Positions 20,321 through 29,721 of a stretch of 36,621 nt of DNA are shown in pieces. The DNA lies in contig CAUYUJ010009791.1 in NCBI GenBank assembly GCA_963575745.1, positions 374,767-411,387 of the forward strand. Direction: 5' to 3'. A program made the translations under genes and the position numbers. The first letter of the stretch is position 1, and every line of letters begins with the position of its first letter. The notes beneath the pieces are model-generated. The model worked only from the letters and a program-made list of their open reading frames with translations, was not told where the DNA came from and ran no database searches. Source of the stretch: Prorocentrum cordatum. Taxonomy: Eukaryota; Sar; Dinophyceae; Prorocentrales; Prorocentraceae.

Positions 20321-20469
20321 TGTATCGTATACCGCTATTCGCCCGTTCATTGTATCCTTCCCCTTCGGCCCGTCCTTGGCCGCCGTCGCTGGCCGCGCCC
20401 CGCTCGCGGAGTGTGGACGTGGCCTTTCCCAAGGCCCTCGCGGCCTTGCCGCGCACATCCCCAGACTCT
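20321..20469. other. Unassigned, GC-rich
   Basis: The plus frame SVDVAFPKALAALPRTSPDS has mostly G/C third positions but is short and runs straight into the GGA tract. It is too little to call a gene. Confidence 0.2.
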
Positions 20470-20592
20470 GCAGGAGGAGGAGGAGGAGGAGGTGGAGGAG
20501 GAAGAGGAGGGGAGGGAGGGAGGGAGGGAGGGAGGGAGGGAGGAGGAGGAGGAAGAGGAGGAGGAGGAGGAGGAGGAGGAGGAGGAGGAGCA
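20470..20592 (+). repeat. GGA-rich tract 8 with (GGGA)n
   Basis: GGA repeat containing an internal GGGA block (20509-20541). Confidence 0.9.
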
Positions 20593-20676
20593 CAGCGGTC
20601 TTCCCTCGGACCGAGTCGAGCGGTCTTCCCTCGCCCCTGCCCCTTTGGCGGGCGGGCGGACGCCCACTCTACTTTC

Positions 20677-20843
20677 AAGTCGGGCGTGCCCCTCTACAGG
20701 AGGATATTCAAACATAGTCAATCAAATTGTCGGGGGACGACTTGTCGACTATCTGTTTGGCAATTTTTGAGCATGTGTTTGACTATGTGTTATTGTTCTT
20801 CCCAAATCTGCCTGTGGGGTGGGGGGGGGGACACGCCCGACCT
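20677..20843 (+). mobile_element. MITE-like element, AGTCGGGC family, copy 1
   Basis: Starts AAGTCGGGCGTGCCCCTCTA and ends with GGGACACGCCCGACCT, the inverted form of the start. Inside, the left part has AGGAGGATATTCAAACATAG and the right part AAATCTGCCTGTGGGG. It is 167 bp long with no coding capacity. This copy has an extended G-run near its right end. The AT-rich interior contrasts with the GC-rich surroundings. Confidence 0.7.
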
Positions 20844-20897
20844 ACCTCTACTTCCAACGCCCTCCTGCTTCATTCGAGGAGAAAAACAACGGCGTAA

Positions 20898-21050
20898 ACA
20901 TAAACTTTGGCGCTCCGCGCGGATTTCTTGGATCCGCGCTGGGGCCTTGGCGGCCCTGGAGGCGCCGCCCGTGGCGCGCTCCGCGCGCCAGGGAGGGGGG
21001 GTCCAGCGCAGATCCGAGAAATTCGCGCGGAGCGCCTCAAGTTTCTGTGT
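20898..21050. mobile_element. Foldback element, GGCGCTCCGCG family, copy 1
   Basis: The left arm 20898-20942 (ACATAAACTTTGGCGCTCCG, then GATTTCTTGGATCCGCGCTGG) is inverted at 21003-21050 with roughly 80 percent match, giving arms of about 45 bases and a GC-rich loop of about 60. A second full copy is at 31144-31307 and fragments lie near 30741, 30900, 32480 and 32930. Confidence 0.65.
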
Positions 21051-21055
21051 ATACT

Positions 21056-21521
21056 GTTGTTTCTTCTTCTATTCATGTTTCAAGGGAGGAAATATCACCC
21101 AGACCCGATAATTGGCATTTACTAAGCGGCCTTGAGGCGTTGACTAAGCAGCCCTGCCCTGTTCGATTCCTTCTTCGCGTGCGTTTGCTGAACGGCCTCG
21201 CTTATCGGGGTGGTTATTAAGGGGGGTGGATCTCTTGCCCTCTCATGCTTCTACCCACTTCTTCCGACCGAGGGGTGCTTCCTCCGCCCCCCTGGAGGGC
21301 CTTCTGGCGCCCGCACGCGTCGCCGCCCAGGAGCGGAGCGGTGGGGGCAGGCCAGCGGAGCCTGCCACGACGTTGGGGGGGGGGTTCTCTCCCCCGCTGC
21401 CGGTGCACCCCGGGGGGGGGCGCCCCAGGAAGCGCGGGGGCGGCCAAGGAGGGGGTGACGACTGCTGGTGGGTGTGTCATGAATCGAGGGGTGGGCGACG
21501 AACCTTCCCACGGAGCTTGCC
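21056..21521. other. Unassigned GC-rich sequence up to the gap
   Basis: No gene supported. 21240-21480 is GC-rich with G- and C-runs and open in several frames. GTTCGATTCC at 21163 resembles a tRNA B box but has no matching A box or cloverleaf. Confidence 0.45.
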
Positions 21522-21621
21522 NNNNNNNNNNNNNNNNNNNNNNNNNNNNNNNNNNNNNNNNNNNNNNNNNNNNNNNNNNNNNNNNNNNNNNNNNNNNNNN
21601 NNNNNNNNNNNNNNNNNNNNN
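21522..21621. other. Assembly gap, 100 N
   Basis: Exactly 100 N, a customary placeholder for a gap of unknown length. The 73-bp array starts immediately after it, so the missing sequence probably includes more array units. Confidence 0.98.
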
Positions 21622-21629
21622 CCTTCCCC

Positions 21630-22108
21630 CAAGTGCCAGGAATGCTTTTGCAAATCGCAGGGCGCACCCCTCACACAGATTCGTGGCTTCGAAATGCCAA
21701 AGATCGTGCCCTGAGAGCTTTTGCAGGTCGCAGGGCGCGCCCCTCACACAGATTCGTGGCTTCGAAGTGCCAGGATTGGTGTCCTGCGAGCTTTTGCAAA
21801 TCGCAGGGCGCACCCCTCGCACAGACTCGTGGCATCGAAGTGCCGGGAATGGTGGTCTGAGAGGTTTTGCAAATCGCTGGGCGCACCCCTCACACGGATT
21901 CGTGGCCTCGACGTGCCGGGCGTGGTGGCCTGAGGGTTTTTGCAAATCGCAGGGCGCACCCCTCCCACGGATTCGTGGCCTCGAAGTGCCAGGAATGGTG
22001 TCCTGAGAGCTTTTGCGAATCGCAGGCCGCACCCCTCACACAGTGCCGTGGCCTAGAAGTGCCAGGAATCGTGTTCTGAGAGCTTTCGCAAATCGCAGGG
22101 CGCATTCC
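21630..22108 (+). repeat. 73-bp tandem array, about 6.5 units
   Basis: TTTTGCAAATCGCAGGGCGC recurs at 21646, 21719, 21792, 21865, 21938, 22011 and 22084, always 73 bases apart. The rest of the unit holds CACCCCTCACACAGATTCGT, GGCTTCGAAGTGCC and AGGAATGGTGTCCTGAGAGC. The units differ by substitutions only. 73 is not a multiple of three, so the open frames rotate and are not genes. Confidence 0.95.
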
Positions 22109-22462
22109 CAAGCCCTTCCCCTAGGCCTACCCTAGGCCCTTCCCTTGCGCCTTCACTAAGCCTACCATTGGCCCTTCCTCTAGGCCTTCCCTAGGCCTAC
22201 CCTAGGCCCTTCCCCTAGGCCTTCCCTAGGCTTCCCCTAAGCCTTCCCTAGGCCTACCCTAGGACCCTAGGCCCTGCCCCTAGGCCTACCCTAGGCTTAC
22301 CCTAGGCCCTTCCCTAGGCCTTCCCTAGGCCTACCCTAGGCTTACCCTAGGCTTACCCTAGATTTATTCTAGGCCTACCCTAGGCTTACGCTAGGCCCTT
22401 CCCCTGGCCTACCCTAGGCTTACCCTAGGCCCTTCCCCTAGGCCTACCGTAGGCCTTCTGTT
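22109..22462 (+). repeat. CCCTAGGCC-type array
   Basis: About 350 bases of short units CCTAGGCCTACCCTAGGC and CCTTCCCTAGG with variable spacing. CCTAGG is itself palindromic. Confidence 0.85.
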
Positions 22463-22517
22463 CCATGCGTTTCTAAGTTTAACTTGCACAGCACGAGTGC
22501 TATTGTAACCGTGTAGG

Positions 22518-22682
22518 TCTTGGGTAAGCCTTACCCAAGGCTACCCGAGGGCCTTGGGTAGGTTTACCCTCGGCTACCCTAGGGCCTTGGGTAGACCCTA
22601 CGTAAGGCTACCCTAGGCCCTTGGGTAGGCCCCACCCTGGCTACCCTAGGGCCTTAGGTAGGGCCTAGGGTAGCCCCCCCTT
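22518..22682 (+). repeat. CCTTGGGTAGG-type array
   Basis: Degenerate units GGCCTTGGGTAGG and GGCTACCCTAGGG. These are close to the reverse complement of words in the array at 22109-22462, so the two arrays lie in roughly opposite orientation across about 55 bases of unrelated sequence. Confidence 0.7.
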
Positions 22683-22724
22683 CCCCGGGTTCTATACCGG
22701 AGGAGGAGGATTTTCAGTTCGTGT

Positions 22725-22842
22725 TCCTTTTCTTGGGCCGTCTTCGGGCTCTCGTGGGCGGTATTGGGGCGCTCTTGGGGGCCTCTTCGGTCGTCTTGGG
22801 GTGGTCTTGGGGGCTTCTTGGGCCGTCCTGGAACGTCGTGAC
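22725..22842 (-). repeat. GGGCCGTCTTGGG degenerate tandem repeat
   Basis: Units TTGGGCCGTCTTCGGG, CTTGGGGGCCTCTT and similar are the reverse complement of the repeat at 18327-18668. Confidence 0.6.
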
Positions 22843-22867
22843 GCAGAAAAGGCGCGAACGCGAAAGA

Positions 22868-23140
22868 GGACCCTGGCAGGGCCCTAGCAGGACCTTGGCA
22901 GGGCCCTAGCAGGATCCTAGCAGGGCCCGAGCAGGGCCCTAACAGGGCCCCAGCAGGACCCTAGCAAGACCCTAGTTAGCAGGACCCGAGCCCCCCCCCC
23001 AGTACCCTAGCAGGAGCTTGGCAGGACGTTGGCAGGATCCTCGCAGGACCCTAGCAGGACCCTAGAAGGCTCCAGAAGGACCCCTGCAGAACCCAAGCAG
23101 GACCCTCGCAGGGCCTTAGCAGGTCCCCAGCAGGACCCTT
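22868..23140 (+). repeat. 11-bp tandem array CAGGRCCCTAG
   Basis: More than 20 units of CAGGGCCCTAG or CAGGACCCTAG, with C-run and short interruptions near 22975-23010. Length 11 means all three frames are used in turn, so it is not coding. Confidence 0.85.
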
Positions 23141-23489
23141 GCGCCTTGTATTTTTCCATGCAAGATGCGCGTGGGCCGCCGCGCGCGGCGGCGGCCCTCG
23201 CCTTCTCGCGCCTGGCCTTTTCCACACAAGTTGTGCGTGGGCCACCGCGCGCGCAGCGGCCCATGGCCCCTGTGCGCTTTGTATTTTCCCATACAAGATG
23301 CGCGTGGGCCGCCGCGCGCGCGGCGCCTCGCGCTTGGCGTTTTCCACACAAGATGCGCGTGGGCCGCGCGCGGCGGCCCATGGCCCCTTGCGCTTTGTAT
23401 GTTCCCTTACAAGATGCGCGAGCGGCGGTCCTCGCTCCCTCGCGCTTGGTTTTTCCCACACAAGATGCGCGTGGGCCGCCGCGCGCGCG
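23141..23489 (+). repeat. Short P array preceding S array 2
   Basis: About five to six P-type units (TTTTCCATGCAAGATGCGCG, then a GGGCCGCCGCGCGCG palindrome, then CCCTTGCGC or CTCGCGC). These units have GCGTGGGCC where the main arrays mostly have GCCTGGGCC. They run straight into the S array at about 23490. Confidence 0.85.
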
Positions 23490-24683
23490 CGCGATGCATA
23501 CTGTGTTGGTTTTATGTCATCGCCCCTATGTTAAGTTGAAAACCAAGCGTTCAAAATTCAATGTAAAAAATCAATTCTCTGGGTACAAGAAGCGGACATA
23601 CAAACGTGGAGTATAATGATCAATACCATATGGCAGGGGAGCGCGCGCGTACGCGCGCGCGATGCATCCTGTATTGGTTTTATACAGTCGCCCCCATGTT
23701 GAGTTGAAAACCTAATGTTCGAAACCCAATGTAAAAACAGTTCTCTGGGTGCAATAAGCGGCCATACAAACGTGGAATATAATAAAATATGCACCCGCGC
23801 GCGGGTGCACGTGCCACCCGCGCGCGCACGCGCGCGCGATGCATCATCTATTGGTTTTATACGATCGGCCCCCATGTTAAATTGAAAACTCAATGTTCAA
23901 AGCACAATGTAAAAAATCATTCCCTGGGTACAAGAAGCGGCCATACAAACGTGGAGTATAAGAAAATATACAATGTGGCAGGAGAGCGCGCGCGCATACG
24001 CGCGCGCGATGCATCCTGTATTGGTTTTAAAGATTCGCGCGTACGCGCGAGCGCGCTCTACTGCCATGTTGTATAATCTCTTATATTCCCTGTTTGTATG
24101 GCCGCTTCTTGTACCCAGAGAACATTGAATTTTCAACTTGACATGGGGGTCGACGGTGTAATATCAATACAGGATGCATGGCCCGCGCGTACGCGCGCGA
24201 GCGCGTGGCACGTGTCACCCGCGCGCGCGCTCTCCTGTCATATCGTATAATTTATTATATTGAACGTTTGTATGGCAGCTTCTTGTTCCCAGAGAATGAT
24301 TTTACATTGGGTTCGGCACATTTGGTTTTCAACTTAACATGGGGGCCGGTTGGATAAAACCAATACAGGATGTATCGCGCGCGCTCTCCTGCCAGTTTGT
24401 ATATTTTATCATATTCCACGTTTGTGCGGCCGCTTCTAATGAAGTTTTACAGTGGGTTTTGAACCATGAGTTTTCAACTTAGCATGGGGGCCGCTTGTAT
24501 AAAACCAATACAGGGTGCATCGCGCGCGCTCTCTTGTCATATTGTATAGTTTATTATGACCCACTGTTGTATGGCCGCTTCTTGTACCCAGAGAATGAAA
24601 TTTTACATTGGGTTTTGAACATTGGGTTTTCAACTGAACACGGGTGGCGATTGTATAAAACCAATAGAGGATCCATCGCGCGC
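23490..24683. repeat. S satellite array, locus 2
   Basis: Same unit as the array at 11142-12428. Three forward units (23490-24020) meet four reversed units (from about 24040) at a switch near 24035. CG-alternating spacers with GTAC centres and diverged CACGTG-centred palindromes lie between units. The order forward, switch, reversed, junction matches locus 1. Confidence 0.85.
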
Positions 24684-24741
24684 GCGCGCGGGTGACACGT
24701 GTCACCCGCGCACTTGTTGAGTCATTCAGTCCCCATGCTCC
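24684..24741 (+). repeat. Conserved S-P junction, copy 2
   Basis: Differs from 12429-12486 by one base (CATTCAG here, CATGCAG there). Confidence 0.85.
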
Positions 24742-27700
24742 ATGCACGCGGCGGCCCTGGCCCCTCGCGCATTGGGTTCGTTGCCATACAAGGTGCGCCT
24801 GGGCCGCCGCGCGCGCGGCGGTCCTGGCCCCTCGCGCATTGAGTTTTTTCTTTCCACACAAGATGCGGCTGGGCCGCCGCGCGCGCGGCGGCCCCGGCCC
24901 CCTCGCGCATAGTGTTTTTTCAATACAAGATGTGCCTGGACCGCCGCGCGCGCGCGGCGGCCCTGCCCCCTCGCGCATGGTGTTTTTTTCATACAAGATG
25001 CGATTGGGCCGCCCTCGCGCATTGTGTTGTTCCATGCAAGATGCGCCTGGGCCGCCGCGCGCGCGGCGGTCCTGCCCCTCGCGCATTGTTTTTTTTTCCC
25101 CCAGATGCGCCTGGGCCCTATACCACGCGCGGCGGCCCTGCCCCCGTCGCGCATGGTGTTTTCCCATACAATATGCGCCTTGGGCCGCCTCGCGCGCGGC
25201 GGCCCTGCCCCTAGCGCATGTTGCTTTCCGTACAATACTCGCATTGGGCCGCCGCGCGGCGCGGCGCCCTGCGCCCCTCGCGCATTGTGGTTTTCCATCA
25301 ATAATGCCGCCTGGGCGCCGCGCGCGGCGGCGGCCCTGGCCCTCGCGCGTTGTTTTTCCCTACAAGATGCGCCTGGGCCGCCGCGCGCGCGGCGGCCCTG
25401 CTCCCTCGCGCATTGTTTTTTTCCATACACGATGCGCCTGGGCCGCCTCGCGCGCGGCGGCCCTGGCCCCTCGCGCATTGTGTTTTTCCATACAACATGC
25501 GCCTGAGCCGCCTCGCGGGCGGCGGTGCTGCCCCTCGCGCATTGTGTTTTTCCATACAGGATGCGCCTGAGCCGCCGCGCGCGCGGCGGCCCTGACCCCT
25601 CGCGCATAATGCTTTTCCATACAAGGTGCGCTTGAGCCGCCGCGCGCGCGGCGGCGCTGCCCCTCGTGCATTGTGTTTTTCCATACAAGATGCGCCTGGG
25701 CCGCCGCGCGCGCGGCGGCGCTGCCCCTTCGCGCATGTTGTTTTTCATTAACATGCGCCTGAAACCGCCGGCCCGCGGCGGCCTGGCCCTCTCGCGCAAT
25801 TGTTGTTTTTTTCCATTAACAAAGATGTGCCTGGCCGCCGAGCGCGCGGCATTTCCTGGGCCCACGCTCGCGCATTGTGCTTGTTACATAACAAGATGCG
25901 CCTGGGCCGCCCTCGCGCGCGGCGGCCCTGCCCCTCGCGCATTGTGTTTGTCTCCACCACAAGAGCGCCAGGCCCGCCGCGCGCAGCGGCGGCCCTGGCC
26001 CCTCGCGCAATTGTATTGTTCCATACAAGATGCCCTGGGCCGCCGCGCGCGCGGCGGCCCTGGCCCCTCGCGCATGGTGTTTTTCCATACAAGATGCGCA
26101 TGTGCCACCCTCGCGCATTGTGTTTTCCCATACAAGATGTGACAGGGCCGCCGCGTGCGCGGCGCCCCTGGCCCCTCGCCCATGTGTTTTTCCATCCAGC
26201 CTGGGCCGCCGCGCGCGCGGCGGCCCTGCCCCCTCGCGCATGGTGTTTTTCCCAGCAGTCGATTCGCCCAAGGGCGCCGCTGCGCGCGGCGGCCCCTGTG
26301 CCCCTCAGCGCATTGTTCTTTTCCATACAAGATCGCCTGGGCCGCCGCGCGCGCGGCGGCACTGGACCCTCCGCGCTAGTGCCAAACCTCCAGGGTGCGC
26401 CTGGGCCGCCGCGCGCGCGCCGGCCCCGGCCCTTCGCGATTGGTGTTTGTCACATACAAAGAAATGCGCCTGGGCCGCCGCGCGCCGTCGGCGGCACATG
26501 GCCCCATCGGCGCATTCTGTTTTTCCATACACGAATGCGTCCTGGGCCGGGCCCGCGGCGCTGCGCGGCGGCCCTGGCCCCTCGCGCATTGTGTTTGTCC
26601 ATACAAGATGCGCCTGGGCCGCCGCGCGCGCGGCGGCCCTGGCCCCTCGCGCATTCTGTTTTTCCATACACGATGCGCCTGGGCCGCCGCGCGCGCGCGG
26701 CGGCCCTGCCCCCCTCGCGCGTTGTGTTTTCCATAAAAGATGCGCCTGGGCCGCCCTCGCGCATTATGTTTTCTTCATACAAGATGGGCACCTCGCGCAT
26801 TGTGTTTTTCAATACAAGATGCGCCTGGGCCGCCGCGCGCGGCGGCCCTGGCCCCTCGCGCATTGTGTTTTTTCCATACAAGATGCGCTTGGGCCGCCGC
26901 GCGCGCGGCGGCCCTGGCCCCTCGCGCATTGTGTAATTCCATACAAGATGCGCGGGCCGCCGCGCGCGCCGCGGCCCTTGCCCCTCGCGCATTGCGTTTT
27001 TCCTTGCAAGCTGCGCCTGGGGCGCCCGCGCGCGCGGCGGCCCTTGCCCCTCGCGCATTGTGCTTCTCCATGCAAGATGCGCCTGGGCCGCCTCGCGCGC
27101 GGCGGCCCTGGCCCCTCGCGCATTATGTATTTCCATACAAGATGCGCCTGGGCCGCTGCGCGCGCCGTGGCCCTTGCCCCTCGCGCATTGTGTTTTTCCT
27201 TGCAAGATTCGCCTGTGCCGCCGCGCGCGTGGCGGCCCTGGCCCCTCGCGCACAGTGTTTTTCAATACAAGATGCATTTGGGCCGCCGCGCGCGCGGCGG
27301 CCCTTGCCCCTCGCGCATTGTGTTTTTCCATACAAGATGTGCCTGGGCCGCCCTGGCGCATTGTGTTCTTCCATACATGATGCGCCTGGGGCGCCGCGCG
27401 CGCCGCGGCCCTGCCCGCTCGCGCATTGTGTATTTTCCATCCAAGATGCGCCTGGGCCGCCGCGCGCGCGGCGGCCCCGGCCCTTCGCGCATTGTGTTGT
27501 TCCATACAAGATGCGCCTGGGCCGCCGCGCGCGCGGTGGCCCATGGCCCCTCGCGCATGGTGTGTTTGGATACAAGGTGCGCGTGGGCCAGGGCCGCCGC
27601 GCGCGCGGCGGCCCTGTGCCCCTCGCGCATTGAGTTTTTCCATACAAGGTGCATGTGGGCCATCGCTCCCGCGGCGGCTCATGGCCCCTCGTGCATTGTG

Positions 27701-28225
27701 TATTTCCATACACGATGCGCCTGGGCCGCCGCGCGCGCGGCGGCCCTGGCCCCTCGCGCATTGCGTTCTTCCATTCACGATGCGCCTGGGCGCCGCCGCG
27801 CGCGCGGCGGCCCTGGCCCCTCGCGCATTGTGTTGTGTTGTTGCATACAAGATGCGCGTAGGCCGCCGCGCGCGCGGCGGCCCATGGCCCCTCGCGCACG
27901 GTGTTTTTCCATACAAGGTGCGCGTGGGCCGCCGCGCACGCGGCGGCCCTGGTCCCTCGCGCGGTGTGTTTTCCACACAAGATGCGCGTGGGCCGCCGCG
28001 CGCGCGGCGGCCCATTGCCCCTCGCGCATTGTGTGTACCCACACAAGATGCGCGTGGTCCGCGGCGCGCGCGGCGGCCCATGGCTCCTCGCGCATTGTGT
28101 TTTCCCATACAAGATGCGCGTTGGCCGCGGCGCGCGCTGCGTCTCTGGCGTCTCGCGCATGGTGATTTTCTCCATACAAGATGCGCGTGGCCCGCCGCGC
28201 GCGCGCGCGGCGGCCCTCAATCGGA
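24742..28225 (+). repeat. P satellite array, locus 2
   Basis: About 53 units of the 65-bp P repeat, all in the orientation TGTTTTTCCATACAAGATGC, GCCTGGGCC, palindrome, CCCCTCGCGCATTG. No orientation switch was seen. Short units with the palindrome deleted occur at about 25011, 26105, 26755 and 27350. From about 27570 units carry GCGTGGGCC and CCCATGGCCCC variants like those of 23141-23489, so distinct subtypes occupy the two ends. Open frames of several hundred codons are artefacts. Confidence 0.9.
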
Positions 28226-29115
28226 AAGTCGCCATGCCTGCCTGCGAGCTCAAGTGAACCTGCAGCGTTTGCCGATTTGTGTTCCGACTTACCATGCGGT
28301 CTTTACGTCTTCGTCTATCGGTGCAGCCTACAATGCGCCGACGCGCCCGCGCGCGCATGCAGCGTGAACTTGCTGTCGTTGCCGATTGAATTTCCCACTT
28401 GACATGCGGTCTTTCCGTTTTGTTTTCGTCCTTTGGTGCAGCCTGCAATGCGCCGACGCGCGCGTTCGCGTGGCGGTTCCTGTTTTGCCCGCAATAGGAT
28501 AGTCGCCTTGCTGGCCTTGGAACTAGCTTGAAACCTTAGCGCTTGCCGATTTGATTTCCAACTTCACATGCTGTTTTTACGCTTTCGTCTATTGGTGCAG
28601 CCTACAATGCGCCGACACGCGCGCGTGGCGGTTTCTGTATTGGCAGAAATTGGACAAGTCGCCATGCTGGCTTGGGAGCTAAAGTGATCTCTCAGCGCTT
28701 GCTGATAGGAGTTCCAAACTTAACATGCGGTCGTTACGTTTTCGTGCAGCCTACAGTGCGACGACGCGCTCGAGCGCACGTGGCGGTTTCTGTGTTGCCC
28801 GCAATAGGAACGTCGCCATGCTGGTCTGGGAACTAGAAATGAACCCTTAGCGGTCGCCGATGGGATTTTCCGTTTTGTTTTCATCCATTGGTGCAACCTA
28901 CAATGCGCCGACGCGCGTGTTCGCGTGGCGGTTCCTGTTTTGCCCGCAATACGAATGTCGCCGTGCTGGCCTGCGAACTGAAGCGAACCTTTTCCAGCGG
29001 TTGCCGATTGGGTTTCCAAGTTGGAATGCGGTCTTCACGTATTCGTTTATCGGTGCAGCCTACAATGTGCCGACGCGGGCGTGTGGCGGTTTGTGTATTG
29101 TTTGCGATGGGAAAG
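28226..29115 (+). repeat. About 150-bp tandem array, six to seven units
   Basis: Units contain GTCGCCATGCTGGCCTGGGA, an AGCG-x-TTGCCGATT word, ACATGCGGTCTTTACG, TTGGTGCAGCCTACAATGCG, CCGACGCGCGCG and TGGCGGTTCCTGTTTTGCCC. GTCGCC recurs at about 28229, 28502, 28659, 28812, 28967 and 29114. The unit near 28360 has lost its first part. Unit length is uneven and no frame is conserved. Confidence 0.85.
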
Positions 29116-29132
29116 TCGCCATGCGTGGGTCA

Positions 29133-29172
29133 GTGCGCTCTGGGCATCCCCCTTTGGATGCCCAGAGTGCAC
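29133..29172. repeat. Strong hairpin, 17-bp stem
   Basis: GTGCGCTCTGGGCATCC (29133-29149) and GGATGCCCAGAGTGCAC (29156-29172) pair with one G-T-type mismatch around a six-base CCCTTT loop. It lies exactly where the 150-bp array breaks off. No gene abuts it, so a terminator role cannot be argued. Confidence 0.8.
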
Positions 29173-29212
29173 TCTGGTGAGGCGATGGGGTTGAGAGTGC
29201 ACGCATGGTGAG

Positions 29213-29350
29213 TGCGCGCGCCGAGTATCGGTGCCGAATGTCGGCGCCGAGTGTGACTGCCGAGTGTCGGCGCCGAGTGTCGGTGCCGAGCGTCGGTGCC
29301 AAGTGTCGGCGTCGATCGTCGTTGACGCGCCGGGTGTCGGTGCCGATTGT
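29213..29350 (+). repeat. 15-bp tandem array GTGTCGGYGCCGA
   Basis: About nine units of GCCGAGTGTCGGTGC type, becoming degenerate after 29315 (GATCGTCGTTGACG). The period is a multiple of three, so frames stay open (SVPSVGA-like peptide), but nothing else suggests a gene. Confidence 0.75.
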
Positions 29351-29567
29351 CGTTGACGTGGGGGGTCTCCAAAGACATGCCCCCCCGCGCAAACCCAACG
29401 CAGGAATCTGCCCCTGGACGCGGAGTGCCAGGGCGGTCGCGGGGACGTCCCCGGCGGTCCGGTTTGCCCGGCCTTCCTTTTGTTTTTTATATGCGCACTG
29501 CAGCGCCGCGAATAATTATTTTTTAAACTGTCCCCCCCAGATTCTTTTTTTAACCGTTTTTAGACAT
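29351..29567. other. Unassigned; contains short dispersed repeat copy 2
   Basis: 29512-29536 repeats the ATAATTATTTTTT/AACTGTCCCCC word of 10962-10987. No gene seen. Confidence 0.4.
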
Positions 29568-29721
29568 TAATAAAAGGGAGGGGGTCTCAACCCTCCCAGA
29601 CGAGAAGTTTTAGACCCCCCCCTGGGAGAACCCTCCAAAACATCGTCCCCAGACCCCCCCAGGCCTTCCAAGATAGCCTGGAAGAGACCCCCCCGGAAAT
29701 GAGACCCCCCTCCCTTTATTA
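29568..29721. mobile_element. MITE-like element with TAATAAA ends
   Basis: TAATAAAAGGGAGGGGGTCT plus CA (29568-29589) is inverted at 29700-29721 with only the lengths of the A- and G-runs differing. The 154-bp element is C-run-rich and has no coding capacity. Flanking bases are ACAT on the left and CGAAAT on the right, so a target duplication other than the TA in the ends is not evident. Confidence 0.6.

Noticed and set aside
21150-21190. tRNA-like B box GTTCGATTCC
   Set aside because: No A box at a proper distance and no acceptor or anticodon stem can be drawn.
21630-22108. CRISPR-like regular spacing
   Set aside because: The whole 73-base unit is repeated, with no unique spacers between conserved repeats, and the context is eukaryotic.
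22109-22462. Telomeric array
   Set aside because: Word lengths are irregular and do not match TTTAGGG. It is internal to the scaffold.
29133-29180. Rho-independent terminator
   Set aside because: The hairpin is strong but has no T-run after it, no gene before it, and the genome appears eukaryotic.
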